A stretch of DNA of 64,000 bases, taken from positions 248,001-312,000 of the forward strand of contig NZ_CP019770.1 in the NCBI RefSeq assembly GCF_004328665.1, in the 5' to 3' direction. Below, in pieces: positions 41,113 to 49,954 of this stretch (positions within the stretch are counted from its first letter, which is position 1; the number at the start of each line of letters is the position of its first letter). The position numbers and the translations under genes are program-made. The DNA comes from Pseudoalteromonas sp. DL-6. Its GTDB lineage: Bacteria > Pseudomonadota > Gammaproteobacteria > Enterobacterales > Alteromonadaceae. The notes below the pieces were generated by a model that was not told where the DNA came from, did no database searches, and worked only from the letters and a program-made list of their open reading frames with translations.

Positions 41113-42800
41113 AGGGTGTTTTCGCTATTCTTAGTGCTGCATGCAGCAAGTATGTCTTGTGAGTGTTGGTAGGTTTTTGTATTGATCCCCACCATGGTTA
41201 ATAAAGTATGAAAAACAGCATCATGTGACAGCAGCTGCGAGTGATTTAAGCTGTTTAAACAAGTAGGAGTAATACCTTGGTTATGTTCATCGGCCCATAA
41301 ATAAAGCGGCACATGAGTTTGTGTGCTGGGTGCTAATGCGTATGGAAAACCATGTAAATATGCGCCACTTTCACCGAGTGATTCACCATGATCTGAGACA
41401 TACAAAAATTGCTTGTCTATATCGGTGGGCAGTGCTTTTAATTGCGCTATAACTTGTGCATTAACAAAGTCGCTATAAGCAATGGTGTTGTCGTAGGTAT
41501 TAATCAGTTGAGCTTGACTGCAGTTTTGAATATCGCTTTGCCCACAGGTTGGAGTAAATTTTTTAAACTTCTCAGGGTAGCGTTTAAAGTAAGTGGGCCC
41601 ATGGGATCCCATCATATGCAGCACTATCACTGTATTGGCTTGGCTTAAGTTAGCAAGCTTACGTTTTAGCTGGGCAAGAAGCGCTTCATCAAAACAATAC
41701 TTACCATCGCACAAAGGAGATTTTTTGGTGTCAATATTAATAGTGGGCACTCGCTCACAGACGTTTTTACAGCCGCTATTGTTATCAATCCACAAAACAT
41801 CTGCGCCCGCTTGTTGCATTAAATCAATTACGTTTTGTTGATTGTCACTTTCTAAACGAGAAAAATTGCTTCGGGTTTGCAATGAAAACATACAGGGTAC
41901 TGACACCGCCGTGGCGGTACCGCAAGACGATACATTATCAAAATAACTAACCTGATGTGCTTGAGTGTATAGGTTGGTATTACGCGCATAGCCTTGATAA
42001 GCAAAGTTATCTGCGCGTGCGGTTTCACCTACTACAATTACAGTTACTTTTGTGGCATTTGATGCGGCTAAAGCAGGTGCTGTATCGATGTTTTTAAATT
42101 TAATATCGCTGTAAAGCAGCTGATCAAGTGCATATTTATAGCCACTTGAGAGGTATTGAAATGGAATGATTTCTTTTTTCAATATACGGTTATTTCGACC
42201 TGTTGCCGCGTAATCGGCGTAAAAATTTACTACCACTAAAGCAATCAATGCAGCGCATGCCAGTAGCAATTTAATGCGACTGAGTATTTCTTTGTGTGGA
42301 CGGGCACAGCTTACGTTTATCCGACTTAAAACAAAGACAGGTAAAGCGCCAAAAAGCAGTAAAAAGCCAATAAGTTGCAAGTTTAAATAGCTTAACGCTT
42401 CACTAGAGTCTGTCTCTGCTGCGTTTTGTATCATTGAATAATCAAATACCACACCATAGTTTAACGAACCATAGAGCGCGGCACTTGAGAGCATAAGTAG
42501 CAAATAGTTGATTGGTTTTAATAACCCGCGAACAGACACCAAAGAAAAAAATATAATTAACAAGCACACAAGTAGTAGCGGCACGGAGAATAGAAATAAC
42601 CACGAAAATGTGTGTAACGAAGTAATAGCGCTAAACGCACTATGCATAAATGGAATATTAATAATTAAGCCGTAATAGCATGCCATTAAAATAACAAATA
42701 CATTAGCGCTACAGTTAAAATAAAAGCGTTTTTTAGTGTTTACTTGTGGTTGCTTACTGAGTTTGAAAATTGAATTCATAACAGGTCTCTTTTTAGTCAA
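41109..42800 (-). CDS. eptA: phosphoethanolamine-lipid A transferase (EptA/MCR family)
   Basis: 563 aa (556 if Met8 at 42779 is the start). Five membrane helices in the first ~190 residues, then a periplasmic sulfatase-fold domain. Metal and nucleophile residues are in VGETARADN (Glu259) and SSCGTATAVSVPC (Thr297 by alignment with Thr285 of MCR-1); YVSDHGESLGE gives further metal ligands. Periplasmic cysteines for disulfides are conserved. Transfers phosphoethanolamine from phosphatidylethanolamine to lipid A, lowering negative charge; relatives confer polymyxin resistance. First gene of the eptA-dgkA-LtaS-like operon. Divergent from ilv. Confidence 0.92.
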   Translation of the reverse strand: MTKKRPVMNSIFKLSKQPQVNTKKRFYFNCSANVFVILMACYYGLIINIPFMHSAFSAITSLHTFSWLFLFSVPLLLVCLLIIFFSLVSVRGLLKPINYLLLMLSSAALYGSLNYGVVFDYSMIQNAAETDSSEALSYLNLQLIGFLLLFGALPVFVLSRINVSCARPHKEILSRIKLLLACAALIALVVVNFYADYAATGRNNRILKKEIIPFQYLSSGYKYALDQLLYSDIKFKNIDTAPALAASNATKVTVIVVGETARADNFAYQGYARNTNLYTQAHQVSYFDNVSSCGTATAVSVPCMFSLQTRSNFSRLESDNQQNVIDLMQQAGADVLWIDNNSGCKNVCERVPTINIDTKKSPLCDGKYCFDEALLAQLKRKLANLSQANTVIVLHMMGSHGPTYFKRYPEKFKKFTPTCGQSDIQNCSQAQLINTYDNTIAYSDFVNAQVIAQLKALPTDIDKQFLYVSDHGESLGESGAYLHGFPYALAPSTQTHVPLYLWADEHNQGITPTCLNSLNHSQLLSHDAVFHTLLTMVGINTKTYQHSQDILAACSTKNSENTL

Positions 42801-43037
42801 CGTTGTTATGCTAGGGCGCCATGCTTAAGAAACGCTTAAGAAATCAATTTATTTTATTTTGTTAGCTATAAAATACAGCGGTTTGCTAAAAATTAATCAA
42901 ACCATAATTCACCATTATAAGAATAGTGAATTTCCTTAACTGAAATGAAGGGATAAAAAATTCACTTGAATGTTATAAATTGGATTTTAAAACCTAAGTT
43001 GGCGTGTTTTTATAATTATTTTGGATTGAATTTGGTG
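42801..43037. other. intergenic region between eptA-like gene and ilv promoter
   Basis: A very AT-rich 237-bp stretch that must contain the promoter of the eptA-dgkA operon. I see no clear PmrA-type direct repeat (CTTAAG appears twice, at about 42826 and 42836, in a GCTTAAGAAACGCTTAAGAAA context). The repeat is suggestive of a PmrA box half-site pair but is unproven. Confidence 0.45.
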
Positions 43038-43067
43038 TTGACTTAGTGCCCTGAGCGCGGTACTAAT
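43038..43067 (+). promoter_or_regulatory. probable ilv operon promoter
   Basis: TTGACT at 43038-43043 followed by an AT-rich TACTAATAT block at 43061-43069. ACTAAT at 43062-43067 gives an 18-bp spacer. The -10 is poor, so the exact assignment is uncertain, but position fits the leader transcript. Confidence 0.5.
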
Positions 43068-43079
43068 ATAAAAAGACAG

Positions 43080-43095
43080 CGAAACACGTGTTTCG
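43080..43095. promoter_or_regulatory. 16-bp perfect palindrome at the 5' end of the ilv leader
   Basis: CGAAACACGTGTTTCG is perfectly self-complementary. It lies just downstream of the expected transcription start. It could be a protein-binding operator or a 6-bp RNA hairpin with an ACGT loop at the mRNA 5' end. Confidence 0.6.
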
Positions 43096-43112
43096 TGATT
43101 ACAGAATATTAA

Positions 43113-43196
43113 ATGGTATTAAATTTTATGCTTAACAACGCACTAAACCTAGTCCTGATTATTATCGTGGTGATTATTCCCGCGAGGGCTTCGTAG
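43113..43196 (+). CDS. ilvL: ilv operon leader peptide IlvL
   Basis: A 27-codon ORF (start could also be the Met at 43128) with 5 Leu, 4 Val and 5 Ile codons; seven branched-chain codons are consecutive at 43158-43178 (I-I-I-V-V-I-I), followed by Pro, as in E. coli IlvL (VVIIIPP). The ribosome position on these codons decides whether the downstream terminator forms. There is no good ribosome binding site for either start. Too short for usual gene calling. Confidence 0.88.
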   Translation: MVLNFMLNNALNLVLIIIVVIIPARAS

Positions 43197-43256
43197 TGCT
43201 TTAAAAAACTAAGCATTGAAAAGCCCTCCGCACTTAACCGTCCGGGGGGCTTTTTA
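43182..43256 (+). promoter_or_regulatory. ilv attenuator: antiterminator and terminator
   Basis: Terminator: AAGCCCTCCG (43221-43230) pairs with CGGGGGGCTT (43243-43252, one G-U), followed by T's. Antiterminator: GCGAGGGCTT (43182-43191) pairs with AAGCCCTCCGC (43221-43231) with one bulged C, extended by AGTGCTT (43195-43201) with AAGCATT (43211-43217). The two folds share 43221-43231 and exclude each other. The 5' arm of the antiterminator lies in the leader-peptide codons just after the Ile/Val run, so a stalled ribosome exposes it, while a ribosome at the TAG covers it. Confidence 0.92.
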
Positions 43257-43307
43257 GTTTTAAGATTAAATTTTAACGGGTTGTCACACAGGAATGAGGA
43301 TTTACTA

Positions 43308-44957
43308 ATGACAGGCGCAGAACTAACAATTGATTTACTCGCCAAACACGGCGTAGATGAAGTATTTGGCTACCCAGGTGGTGCTATTATGCCCATTTAC
43401 GATGCGCTGTATGGTGCGCCTGTAAAACATTACCTCACTCGCCATGAACAAGGCGCAGGATTTGCTGCGGTGGGCTATGCACGCAGTACTGGCCGTTTAG
43501 GTGTATGTTTAGCAACATCTGGTCCGGGGGCTACTAACTTAATTACCGCGTTGGCTGATGCCATGATGGACTCAGTGCCTTTACTTGCCATCACCGGACA
43601 AGTACCGACAGCGGCGATTGGCTCTGATGCCTTTCAAGAAATAGACGTGTTGGGTATGTCGCTTTCATGTACTAAACACAGTTATATGGTTGAGCGAGCA
43701 GAAGATTTAGCCGAAATATTACAAGAGGCGATGCATTTAGCGCAAAGCGGTCGACCAGGCCCTGTTTTGGTTGATATCCCCAAAGACATTCAAATGGCGC
43801 AGGTGCCTTTTAAACCTTGGTTAGCGGCAGATGAATACTTGCCCCAACTAGACTTAAATCAAGTCGCTATTGCCAACCAATTACTCAGTGAAGCAAAACA
43901 GCCTGTTGCTTATGTTGGTGGCGGGGTCCATGCTGCTGGAGCACAAGCGCAGTTAATGCAGTTTTTAAATAAAACGCAAATGCCTGCGGTTTCAACCCTT
44001 AAAGCATTAGGCAGTGTGTTACCTGATTACGAATATGATTTAGGTATGTTAGGCATGCATGGCGGTCAAGCAGCTAATTTTGCGGTGCAAGAATGTGATG
44101 TATTAGTGTGTATTGGCGCACGCTTTGATGACCGTGTAACGGGCAATTTAGCTAAGTTTGCAGCAAAAGCAAACGTGATTCATTTAGACATAGATGCAGC
44201 CGAGGTAGGAAAACGTAAACCCGCAAAAGCGTCATTAATTGCTGATTTAAAAACGTCGCTTCCCGCCCTTGAGTGCGTGGTTACACCAAAAGCGTGGTGC
44301 GATCATAGTAAACAAATGAAGGTTAAACACGCGTGGCGCTACGACTACCCTGGTGAAAAAGTATTTGCCCCTTACCTACTTAATCAACTTAGCCTGCGTA
44401 TGCCAAGCACTAGTGTGGTGTGCTGTGATGTAGGCCAGCACCAAATGTGGGTCGCCCAGCACATGAAGTTTAGCCACCCTTGTAACCACTTAAGCAGTGG
44501 TGGTGCAGGCACTATGGGGTTTGGTTTACCTGCCGCCATAGGTGCACAAATCGCGCGTAAAGATGACTTTGTGATCACCGTTTCAGGTGATGGTTCAATC
44601 ATGATGAACATTCAAGAGCTTGCCACTATTCGTCGTAATAATTTACCAGTAAAAATACTAATACTTGATAACCAACGCTTGGGCATGGTGCGTCAATGGC
44701 AGGAGCTATTTTTTGAAGGGCGTTACAGCGAAACTAACTTGTCAGACAACCCTGATTTTGTCCAACTTGCTGCTGTGTTTGGTATTCCTGGACAAACTAT
44801 TACCCACGCTAACCAAGTAGATGATGCAATTACGGCCTTATTAAAGAGTGATGGGCCTTATATTGTTCATGCTTGTATCGATGATAAAGAAAACGTATGG
44901 CCACTTGTTCCACCTGGGGCTGCCAACGATGAAATGATGACGGAGAAAGCACAATGA
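43308..44957 (+). CDS. ilvG: acetolactate synthase II large subunit IlvG
   Basis: 549 aa from the ATG at 43308 (GAGG upstream; an earlier TTG-type start at 43281 is less likely). ThDP enzyme forming acetolactate or acetohydroxybutyrate, first common step of valine, leucine and isoleucine synthesis. ELTIDLLAKHGVDEVFGYPGG with the catalytic Glu in RHEQGAGF, and the ThDP motif GDGSIMMNIQEL to LDNQRLG (about 424-450), are intact. The reading frame is whole, unlike the natural frameshift in E. coli K-12 ilvG. Overlaps ilvM by 4 bp. Confidence 0.96.
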   Translation: MTGAELTIDLLAKHGVDEVFGYPGGAIMPIYDALYGAPVKHYLTRHEQGAGFAAVGYARSTGRLGVCLATSGPGATNLITALADAMMDSVPLLAITGQVPTAAIGSDAFQEIDVLGMSLSCTKHSYMVERAEDLAEILQEAMHLAQSGRPGPVLVDIPKDIQMAQVPFKPWLAADEYLPQLDLNQVAIANQLLSEAKQPVAYVGGGVHAAGAQAQLMQFLNKTQMPAVSTLKALGSVLPDYEYDLGMLGMHGGQAANFAVQECDVLVCIGARFDDRVTGNLAKFAAKANVIHLDIDAAEVGKRKPAKASLIADLKTSLPALECVVTPKAWCDHSKQMKVKHAWRYDYPGEKVFAPYLLNQLSLRMPSTSVVCCDVGQHQMWVAQHMKFSHPCNHLSSGGAGTMGFGLPAAIGAQIARKDDFVITVSGDGSIMMNIQELATIRRNNLPVKILILDNQRLGMVRQWQELFFEGRYSETNLSDNPDFVQLAAVFGIPGQTITHANQVDDAITALLKSDGPYIVHACIDDKENVWPLVPPGAANDEMMTEKAQ

Positions 44958-45196
44958 AACACAACTTAACTATTGCCTTAAAAAGTCAAAGTGTCGCAAT
45001 CGAGCGCTTTTTACGTGTCGTGCGTCATCGTGGTTTTGATTTAACTCACTTACAGCTCAATATGGACGATGGTCAATATAATATGGCGATGACGGTTGAT
45101 AGTGATAAACCAATTTACTTGCTTACCAGCCAGTTAAATAAATTGGTTGATGTGAAACATGTGACGCTACAAAACTTACAGCAACAGGCTGTATAA
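44954..45196 (+). CDS. ilvM: acetolactate synthase II small subunit IlvM
   Basis: 80-aa single ACT-domain regulatory subunit, similar in size to E. coli IlvM (87 aa). Starts with ATGA overlapping the ilvG stop, indicating coupled translation of the enzyme subunits. The ACT core RFLRVVRHRGFDLTHLQL is visible. Confidence 0.93.
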   Translation: MKHNLTIALKSQSVAIERFLRVVRHRGFDLTHLQLNMDDGQYNMAMTVDSDKPIYLLTSQLNKLVDVKHVTLQNLQQQAV

Positions 45197-45297
45197 AATA
45201 AATTTAACGAATTTTACGAGTAACTGACTATTTGGTTATTCATCAATCTTTAGAATGAGGAATGCCCGCATTAATTGCGGCAAACACTGAGGTAACT

Positions 45298-47154
45298 ATG
45301 GCTAAATTAAGAAGTGCAACCACCACTGAAGGGCGTAAACGCGCAGGCGCAAGAGCATTATGGCGTGCAACAGGCATGACAGATACCGACTTTGGTAAGC
45401 CAATTATTGCTGTTGTAAACTCATTTACGCAATTTGTACCGGGGCATGTGCATCTTAATCAGCTTAGTGAACTGATGGCTGAAACCATTACTCAGGCCGG
45501 TGGTGTACCAAAAGAATTTAATACCATTGCTATCGATGACGGTATTGCCATGGGTCACGGCGGTATGCTTTATTCACTGCCATCGCGCGATTTAATTGCC
45601 GACTCGGTAGAGTACATGGTGAACGGCCATTGTGCCGATGCGATGATTTGTATTTCTAACTGCGACAAAATAACCCCTGGGATGATGTTAGCCGCACTGC
45701 GTTTAAATATTCCGGTTATTTTTGTATCGGGCGGCCCAATGGAAGCGGGTAAAACTAAATTAGCGAATATCGATATTAAGCTCGATTTGGTTGATGCTAT
45801 GGTTAAAGGTGCTGATGAATCGGTAAGTGATGCCGACTCAGAGCAGGTTGAACGCTCTGCATGTCCTACTTGTGGGTCGTGTTCAGGGATGTTTACCGCC
45901 AACTCTATGAACTGTTTATTAGAAGCAATTGGCCTTGCGCTGCCAGGTAACGGGACCACGCTTGCGACCCATAAAGACCGCAAACAACTGTATGTTGAAG
46001 CAGGCGCCCGCATTGTTGATTTATGCCGCGAGTATTACCAAAAAGATAACCAAGACGTACTGCCTCGTGCCATTGCTAATAAAACCGCATTTATGAACTC
46101 TATGGTGGTTGATATTGCTATGGGCGGTTCATCAAATACGGTATTGCATTTACTCGCAGCAGCACAAGAAGCCGGTGTTGATTTTGATATGTCACACATT
46201 GATGAGCTTTCACGTAAAACCCCGTTTTTATGTAAAGTTGCTCCAGCTACCGCGCAATACCACATTGAAGATGTACACCGCGCTGGTGGCATGATGGCCA
46301 TAGTACGCGAGCTTGGAAAAGCAGGACTGGTTGATTTATCGGTTAACCATGTTGCTGGTATGACAATGGGTGAGCTGGTTAAAAAATGGGATGCAACTGA
46401 TCCGAACAACGAAGCCGCGCAAAAGTTTTACCGTGCTGGCCCTGCAGGTATTCGAACTACCAAAGCAATGAGCCAAGATTGCCGTTGGGATGAAGGTGAC
46501 AACGACCGTGAAAACGGCTGTATCCGCAGTGTTGAACATGCATTTCGTCAAGATGGCGGCCTGGCGGTACTTGCCGGTAACTTAGCGGTTGATGGCTGTA
46601 TTGTTAAAAGTGCGGGGGTTGTCGATGAAATGCTGCACTTTGAAGGTACTGCGGTTGTGTATGAGTCACAAGATGATTCTGTAGAAGGGATTTTAAATGG
46701 CGAGGTAAAAGCCGGCGATGTGGTGGTTATTCGCTACGAAGGGCCTAAAGGCGGCCCTGGTATGCAAGAAATGCTATACCCAACTAGCTATTTAAAATCA
46801 AAAGGTTTGGCAGAGCAGTGTGCATTAATTACTGATGGGCGTTTTTCAGGTGGCACGTCGGGTTTATCGATTGGGCATGTATCGCCAGAAGCTGCCAGCT
46901 GTGGCGCAATTGCTTATGTTGAAAACGGCGATAAAATTATCATCGATATTGCCACCCGAGAAATTACGCTGGCGTTAAGCGATGAAGAGCTTGAAGCTCG
47001 CAAGCAAAAACAACTGGCTCGTGGTAAACAAGCGTATAAACCGCTTAATCGCGATCGTTATGTATCATCTGCGCTTAAAGCGTATGCGCTACTTGCAACT
47101 AGTGCCGATAAAGGTGCGGTTCGCGATTTAGCCAAACTGGAGGAGCTTAGCTAG
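45298..47154 (+). CDS. ilvD: dihydroxy-acid dehydratase IlvD
   Basis: 618 aa starting at the ATG at 45298, which has GAGG seven bases upstream and aligns with the E. coli N-terminus ([22 protein letters not shown]); the in-frame ATG at 45262 would add 12 atypical residues. Iron-sulfur enzyme that dehydrates dihydroxyisovalerate and dihydroxymethylvalerate. Cluster cysteines are in [12 protein letters not shown] and [18 protein letters not shown]. ilvE, usually between ilvM and ilvD in enterics, is absent; the 100-bp gap has a CCGCA-TTAAT-TGCGG inverted repeat. Confidence 0.97.
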   Translation: MAKLRSATTTEGRKRAGARALWRATGMTDTDFGKPIIAVVNSFTQFVPGHVHLNQLSELMAETITQAGGVPKEFNTIAIDDGIAMGHGGMLYSLPSRDLIADSVEYMVNGHCADAMICISNCDKITPGMMLAALRLNIPVIFVSGGPMEAGKTKLANIDIKLDLVDAMVKGADESVSDADSEQVERSACPTCGSCSGMFTANSMNCLLEAIGLALPGNGTTLATHKDRKQLYVEAGARIVDLCREYYQKDNQDVLPRAIANKTAFMNSMVVDIAMGGSSNTVLHLLAAAQEAGVDFDMSHIDELSRKTPFLCKVAPATAQYHIEDVHRAGGMMAIVRELGKAGLVDLSVNHVAGMTMGELVKKWDATDPNNEAAQKFYRAGPAGIRTTKAMSQDCRWDEGDNDRENGCIRSVEHAFRQDGGLAVLAGNLAVDGCIVKSAGVVDEMLHFEGTAVVYESQDDSVEGILNGEVKAGDVVVIRYEGPKGGPGMQEMLYPTSYLKSKGLAEQCALITDGRFSGGTSGLSIGHVSPEAASCGAIAYVENGDKIIIDIATREITLALSDEELEARKQKQLARGKQAYKPLNRDRYVSSALKAYALLATSADKGAVRDLAKLEELS

Positions 47155-47156
47155 TT

Positions 47157-48710
47157 ATGGTTTCTCAAGAACTCGATTATTTTCGCGCGATTATCCAAGC
47201 CAATATGGAGCCTTTAGCCAAGGTGACTGAGGTAAGTGAAATGGCCGAATTGAGTGCACGATTAGGTAATCATGTTTGGTTAAAACGTGAAGATCAGCAG
47301 CCCGTGTACTCGTTTAAATTACGCGGCGCTTTTAATAAATTAAATAAGCTGCCAAAAGGCTCGGTTGTGATCACCGCATCTGCAGGTAACCATGCTCAGG
47401 GTGTTGCACTAAGTGCCTCATACTTAGGACATAAAGCCACCATTGTTATGCCCGTGACCACACCTGAAATAAAGGTTAATGCGGTAAGAGCATTGGGTGG
47501 GGAAGTCGTATTGCATGGCCATCAATTTGATGCCGCAAAAGCGTATGCGCTGGAATTAACTGAGCAGCGAAACGGCGTATTTGTGCCGCCATTTGATGAC
47601 CCTGATGTGATTGTTGGTCAAGGTACGGTTGCCCGTGAATTAATGCAACAGCTTAACGATTTAGATGTGGTGTTTATTCCTGTTGGCGGCGGCGGCTTGC
47701 TGGCAGGTATGGCGGTATACATTAAATCGCTCCGGCCCGATATCAAAGTAATAGGGGTCGAGGCGAATGAAAGCGCCTGCTTAAAAGCTGCTTTAGCAGC
47801 AGGCGAGCCGGTAGAGCTCGATCGCGTTGGCAGTTTTGCCGATGGTGTTGCCGTAAAAATAATTGGTAGTGAAACATTCAGACTGGCGCAAAAGTTTTGT
47901 GACGAAGTAGTCACCGTATCAGACGATGAAATATGTGCAGCCATGCAAGATATTTTTGTATCAACCCGTGCTATTGCTGAGCCTTCAGGGGCGCTTGCAA
48001 CTGCAGGGCTTAAAAAATGGAGCCAACAATCAGGATTAAAAGGGTTGAATTTAGCTGCTATTTTATCAGGAGCTAACTTAAATTTTGACCGCTTACGTTA
48101 TGTGGCTGAGCGCACTGCGCTGGGTGAGAAAAACGAAGCTTTATTGGCAGTGACCATTGATGAAAAGCGCGGTAGTTTTAAACAGTTTTGTGCATCTTTA
48201 GGTGGGCGTGCTATTACCGAGTTTAACTATCGTTATGCGGGGCCTGGCGAGGCGCAAATTTTTGTTGGTATTGCACTGCGTCAAGGGTTAGCAGAACTTG
48301 AAGAGCTTAAACAAAGTCTAACAGATAACAAATATACCTTTTGCGATTTGTCAGATAACGAATTAGCAAAGCTACATGTACGCTATATGGTTGGTGGTAA
48401 AGCCCCAGAGCAGTTACATGAACGCTTACTGCGGTTTGAGTTTCCTGAGTACCCGGGCGCATTAGCGCGCTTTTTAGATACGCTGGGTAGTAACTGGAAT
48501 ATTACTTTATTTCACTATCGTAATCATGGTGGGTCAACGGGTAATGTATTGGCAGGTTTTGCGATTGAACCAAGCCAGTATGAGATGTTTAATGAGCACT
48601 TAAATCGGCTTGGTTACAGTGTTCAAGATGAAACTCACAACCCTTGTTTTACTCAGTTTTTAACTACCCAACCTCAAGCAGAAAAACTTGAAAAGCTCGC
48701 GCTAGCATAA
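47157..48710 (+). CDS. ilvA: threonine ammonia-lyase, biosynthetic IlvA
   Basis: 517 aa. PLP enzyme making 2-oxobutanoate from threonine for isoleucine synthesis. The PLP lysine is in YSFKLRGAFNK (about 51-61); SAGNHAQGVA and the glycine loop PVGGGGLLAG follow. The C-terminal ~190 residues hold two ACT-like domains for isoleucine/valine allostery, so this is the biosynthetic, not catabolic, form. Two bases after the ilvD stop. Confidence 0.97.
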   Translation: MVSQELDYFRAIIQANMEPLAKVTEVSEMAELSARLGNHVWLKREDQQPVYSFKLRGAFNKLNKLPKGSVVITASAGNHAQGVALSASYLGHKATIVMPVTTPEIKVNAVRALGGEVVLHGHQFDAAKAYALELTEQRNGVFVPPFDDPDVIVGQGTVARELMQQLNDLDVVFIPVGGGGLLAGMAVYIKSLRPDIKVIGVEANESACLKAALAAGEPVELDRVGSFADGVAVKIIGSETFRLAQKFCDEVVTVSDDEICAAMQDIFVSTRAIAEPSGALATAGLKKWSQQSGLKGLNLAAILSGANLNFDRLRYVAERTALGEKNEALLAVTIDEKRGSFKQFCASLGGRAITEFNYRYAGPGEAQIFVGIALRQGLAELEELKQSLTDNKYTFCDLSDNELAKLHVRYMVGGKAPEQLHERLLRFEFPEYPGALARFLDTLGSNWNITLFHYRNHGGSTGNVLAGFAIEPSQYEMFNEHLNRLGYSVQDETHNPCFTQFLTTQPQAEKLEKLALA

Positions 48711-48717
48711 TTTATTC

Positions 48718-48748
48718 AAAGCAGGCATCTCATCTAGATGCTTGCTTT
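48718..48748 (+). terminator. ilv operon terminator
   Basis: AAAGCAGGCATCT, loop CATCT, AGATGCTTGCTTT: a 13-bp stem with one G-U pair. The T run after it is short and interrupted (TTTATTAG). Confidence 0.75.
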
Positions 48749-48802
48749 ATTAGCTGTTTTACATATAGTTATAATTAATTATCATGTTTTTGGAAGCCTT
48801 CT

Positions 48803-49852
48803 TTGCTACTTAAAGGAATAATAATTAGCGCCAGCTTGTTTTGTAGTCAGCTAATGGCACAGGAGTCAGTGACGCTGCAGTTAAAGTGGACTCACCAATT
48901 TCAATTCGCCGGCTATTATATGGCCGAGCAAAAAGGCTTTTATGATGAGGTCGGTTTAGACGTCAATATAGTTCCAGCCGATCCAAAACGGCCAAACAGT
49001 TTTGGTGCGGTAGAGCGAGGCGAGGCGCAATTTGGTGTAGCGCATTCAGGTATATTAGAGCGACGTATTGCCGGTGAACCCTTTGTAGCCATGGCTGCCA
49101 TATTACAGTTTTCTCCTTACTGTTGGATGGTAAAAGAAAGCTCAGATATTTTTCATGCCCGTGATTTTATTAACAAGCGTGTAAGTGAAGTCAGCAAAGA
49201 GAGCAATTCTGAGTTACTAACTATGCTTAAGCGCAGTGGTATTGATACCGAAAAACTGGCTGTTTACAAAGGCGATGAATTACAACAAGCATGGATGGAA
49301 AATAAACTAGATGCCATAGAAGTGTATGTTACCGACCTACCTTATCATATGGATCAGCAAGGGGTTGCTCATCGACTTATATGTCCACAACGTTATGGCA
49401 TGGATGTATACGCGGATATTTTATTTACCAGCGACAATATGATTAAGTACCATCCCGATACAGTAGAAAAGTTTTATCAAGCGAGTTTAAAAGGGTGGCG
49501 CTACGCGGTAATGAATATGGATGAAGCCATTGCTATTACCCAGCAGTTTTATGCGCCTGATCGCAGCTTCCATCAACTGGCATATGAGGCAGAGGTACTG
49601 AAAGACTATATTGCTCCACCGAGTACTAATGTGGGTAATATGTCGATGGCCAAATGGCGTTTAATTGCTGATTTATATGAGGTTGATCAAACAAAGTTTG
49701 ATGAAGTAAAAGCTGATTTTATTTATAAATATAAAAAACAAGAAACGCTGCAGCTTTCTTGGATGCTGATTGCGGCTATTATAATAAGCATTATTTCTAT
49801 CCCCCTCTATTTACGTTTAATACTTAAATCGGCTAAACAAAAGCGGGTATAA
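48803..49852 (+). CDS. NMT1/THI5-like substrate-binding protein with C-terminal membrane anchor
   Basis: 349 aa from a TTG start with GGAAG eight bases upstream; no in-frame ATG fits. A signal peptide (MLLKGIIISASLFCSQLMAQ) precedes an NMT1/THI5-type periplasmic binding domain (VTLQLKWTHQFQFAGYYMAEQKGFYDEVGLDVNI). A single membrane helix (WMLIAAIIISIISIPLYLRL, about 316-336) and a short basic tail end the protein. Similar domains are usually the sensor part of GGDEF or kinase proteins in marine bacteria, or belong to ABC transporters; neither output domain nor permease/ATPase genes are present. Ligand unknown. Confidence 0.85.
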   Translation: MLLKGIIISASLFCSQLMAQESVTLQLKWTHQFQFAGYYMAEQKGFYDEVGLDVNIVPADPKRPNSFGAVERGEAQFGVAHSGILERRIAGEPFVAMAAILQFSPYCWMVKESSDIFHARDFINKRVSEVSKESNSELLTMLKRSGIDTEKLAVYKGDELQQAWMENKLDAIEVYVTDLPYHMDQQGVAHRLICPQRYGMDVYADILFTSDNMIKYHPDTVEKFYQASLKGWRYAVMNMDEAIAITQQFYAPDRSFHQLAYEAEVLKDYIAPPSTNVGNMSMAKWRLIADLYEVDQTKFDEVKADFIYKYKKQETLQLSWMLIAAIIISIISIPLYLRLILKSAKQKRV

Positions 49853-49916
49853 GGTTAAGCAACTCCCTTGCTCTGTGAGGTTAAAAAAATAACCACTTAA
49901 TTAGGCGCTATTGTGC

Positions 49917-49925
49917 TGGTATAAT
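49917..49925 (+). promoter_or_regulatory. extended -10 promoter for methyltransferase gene
   Basis: TGGTATAAT is a perfect extended -10 (TGnTATAAT), 30 bp before the ATG at 49955. No good -35 is visible, which extended -10 promoters can do without. Confidence 0.6.
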
Positions 49926-49954
49926 TAAGCGTCTTTTTTATATCCTAAGCTGTT

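Noticed and set aside
43109..43345. 78-codon minus-strand frame over the ilv leader
   Set aside because: It is the antisense of the leader peptide and attenuator; the plus-strand reading explains the sequence fully.
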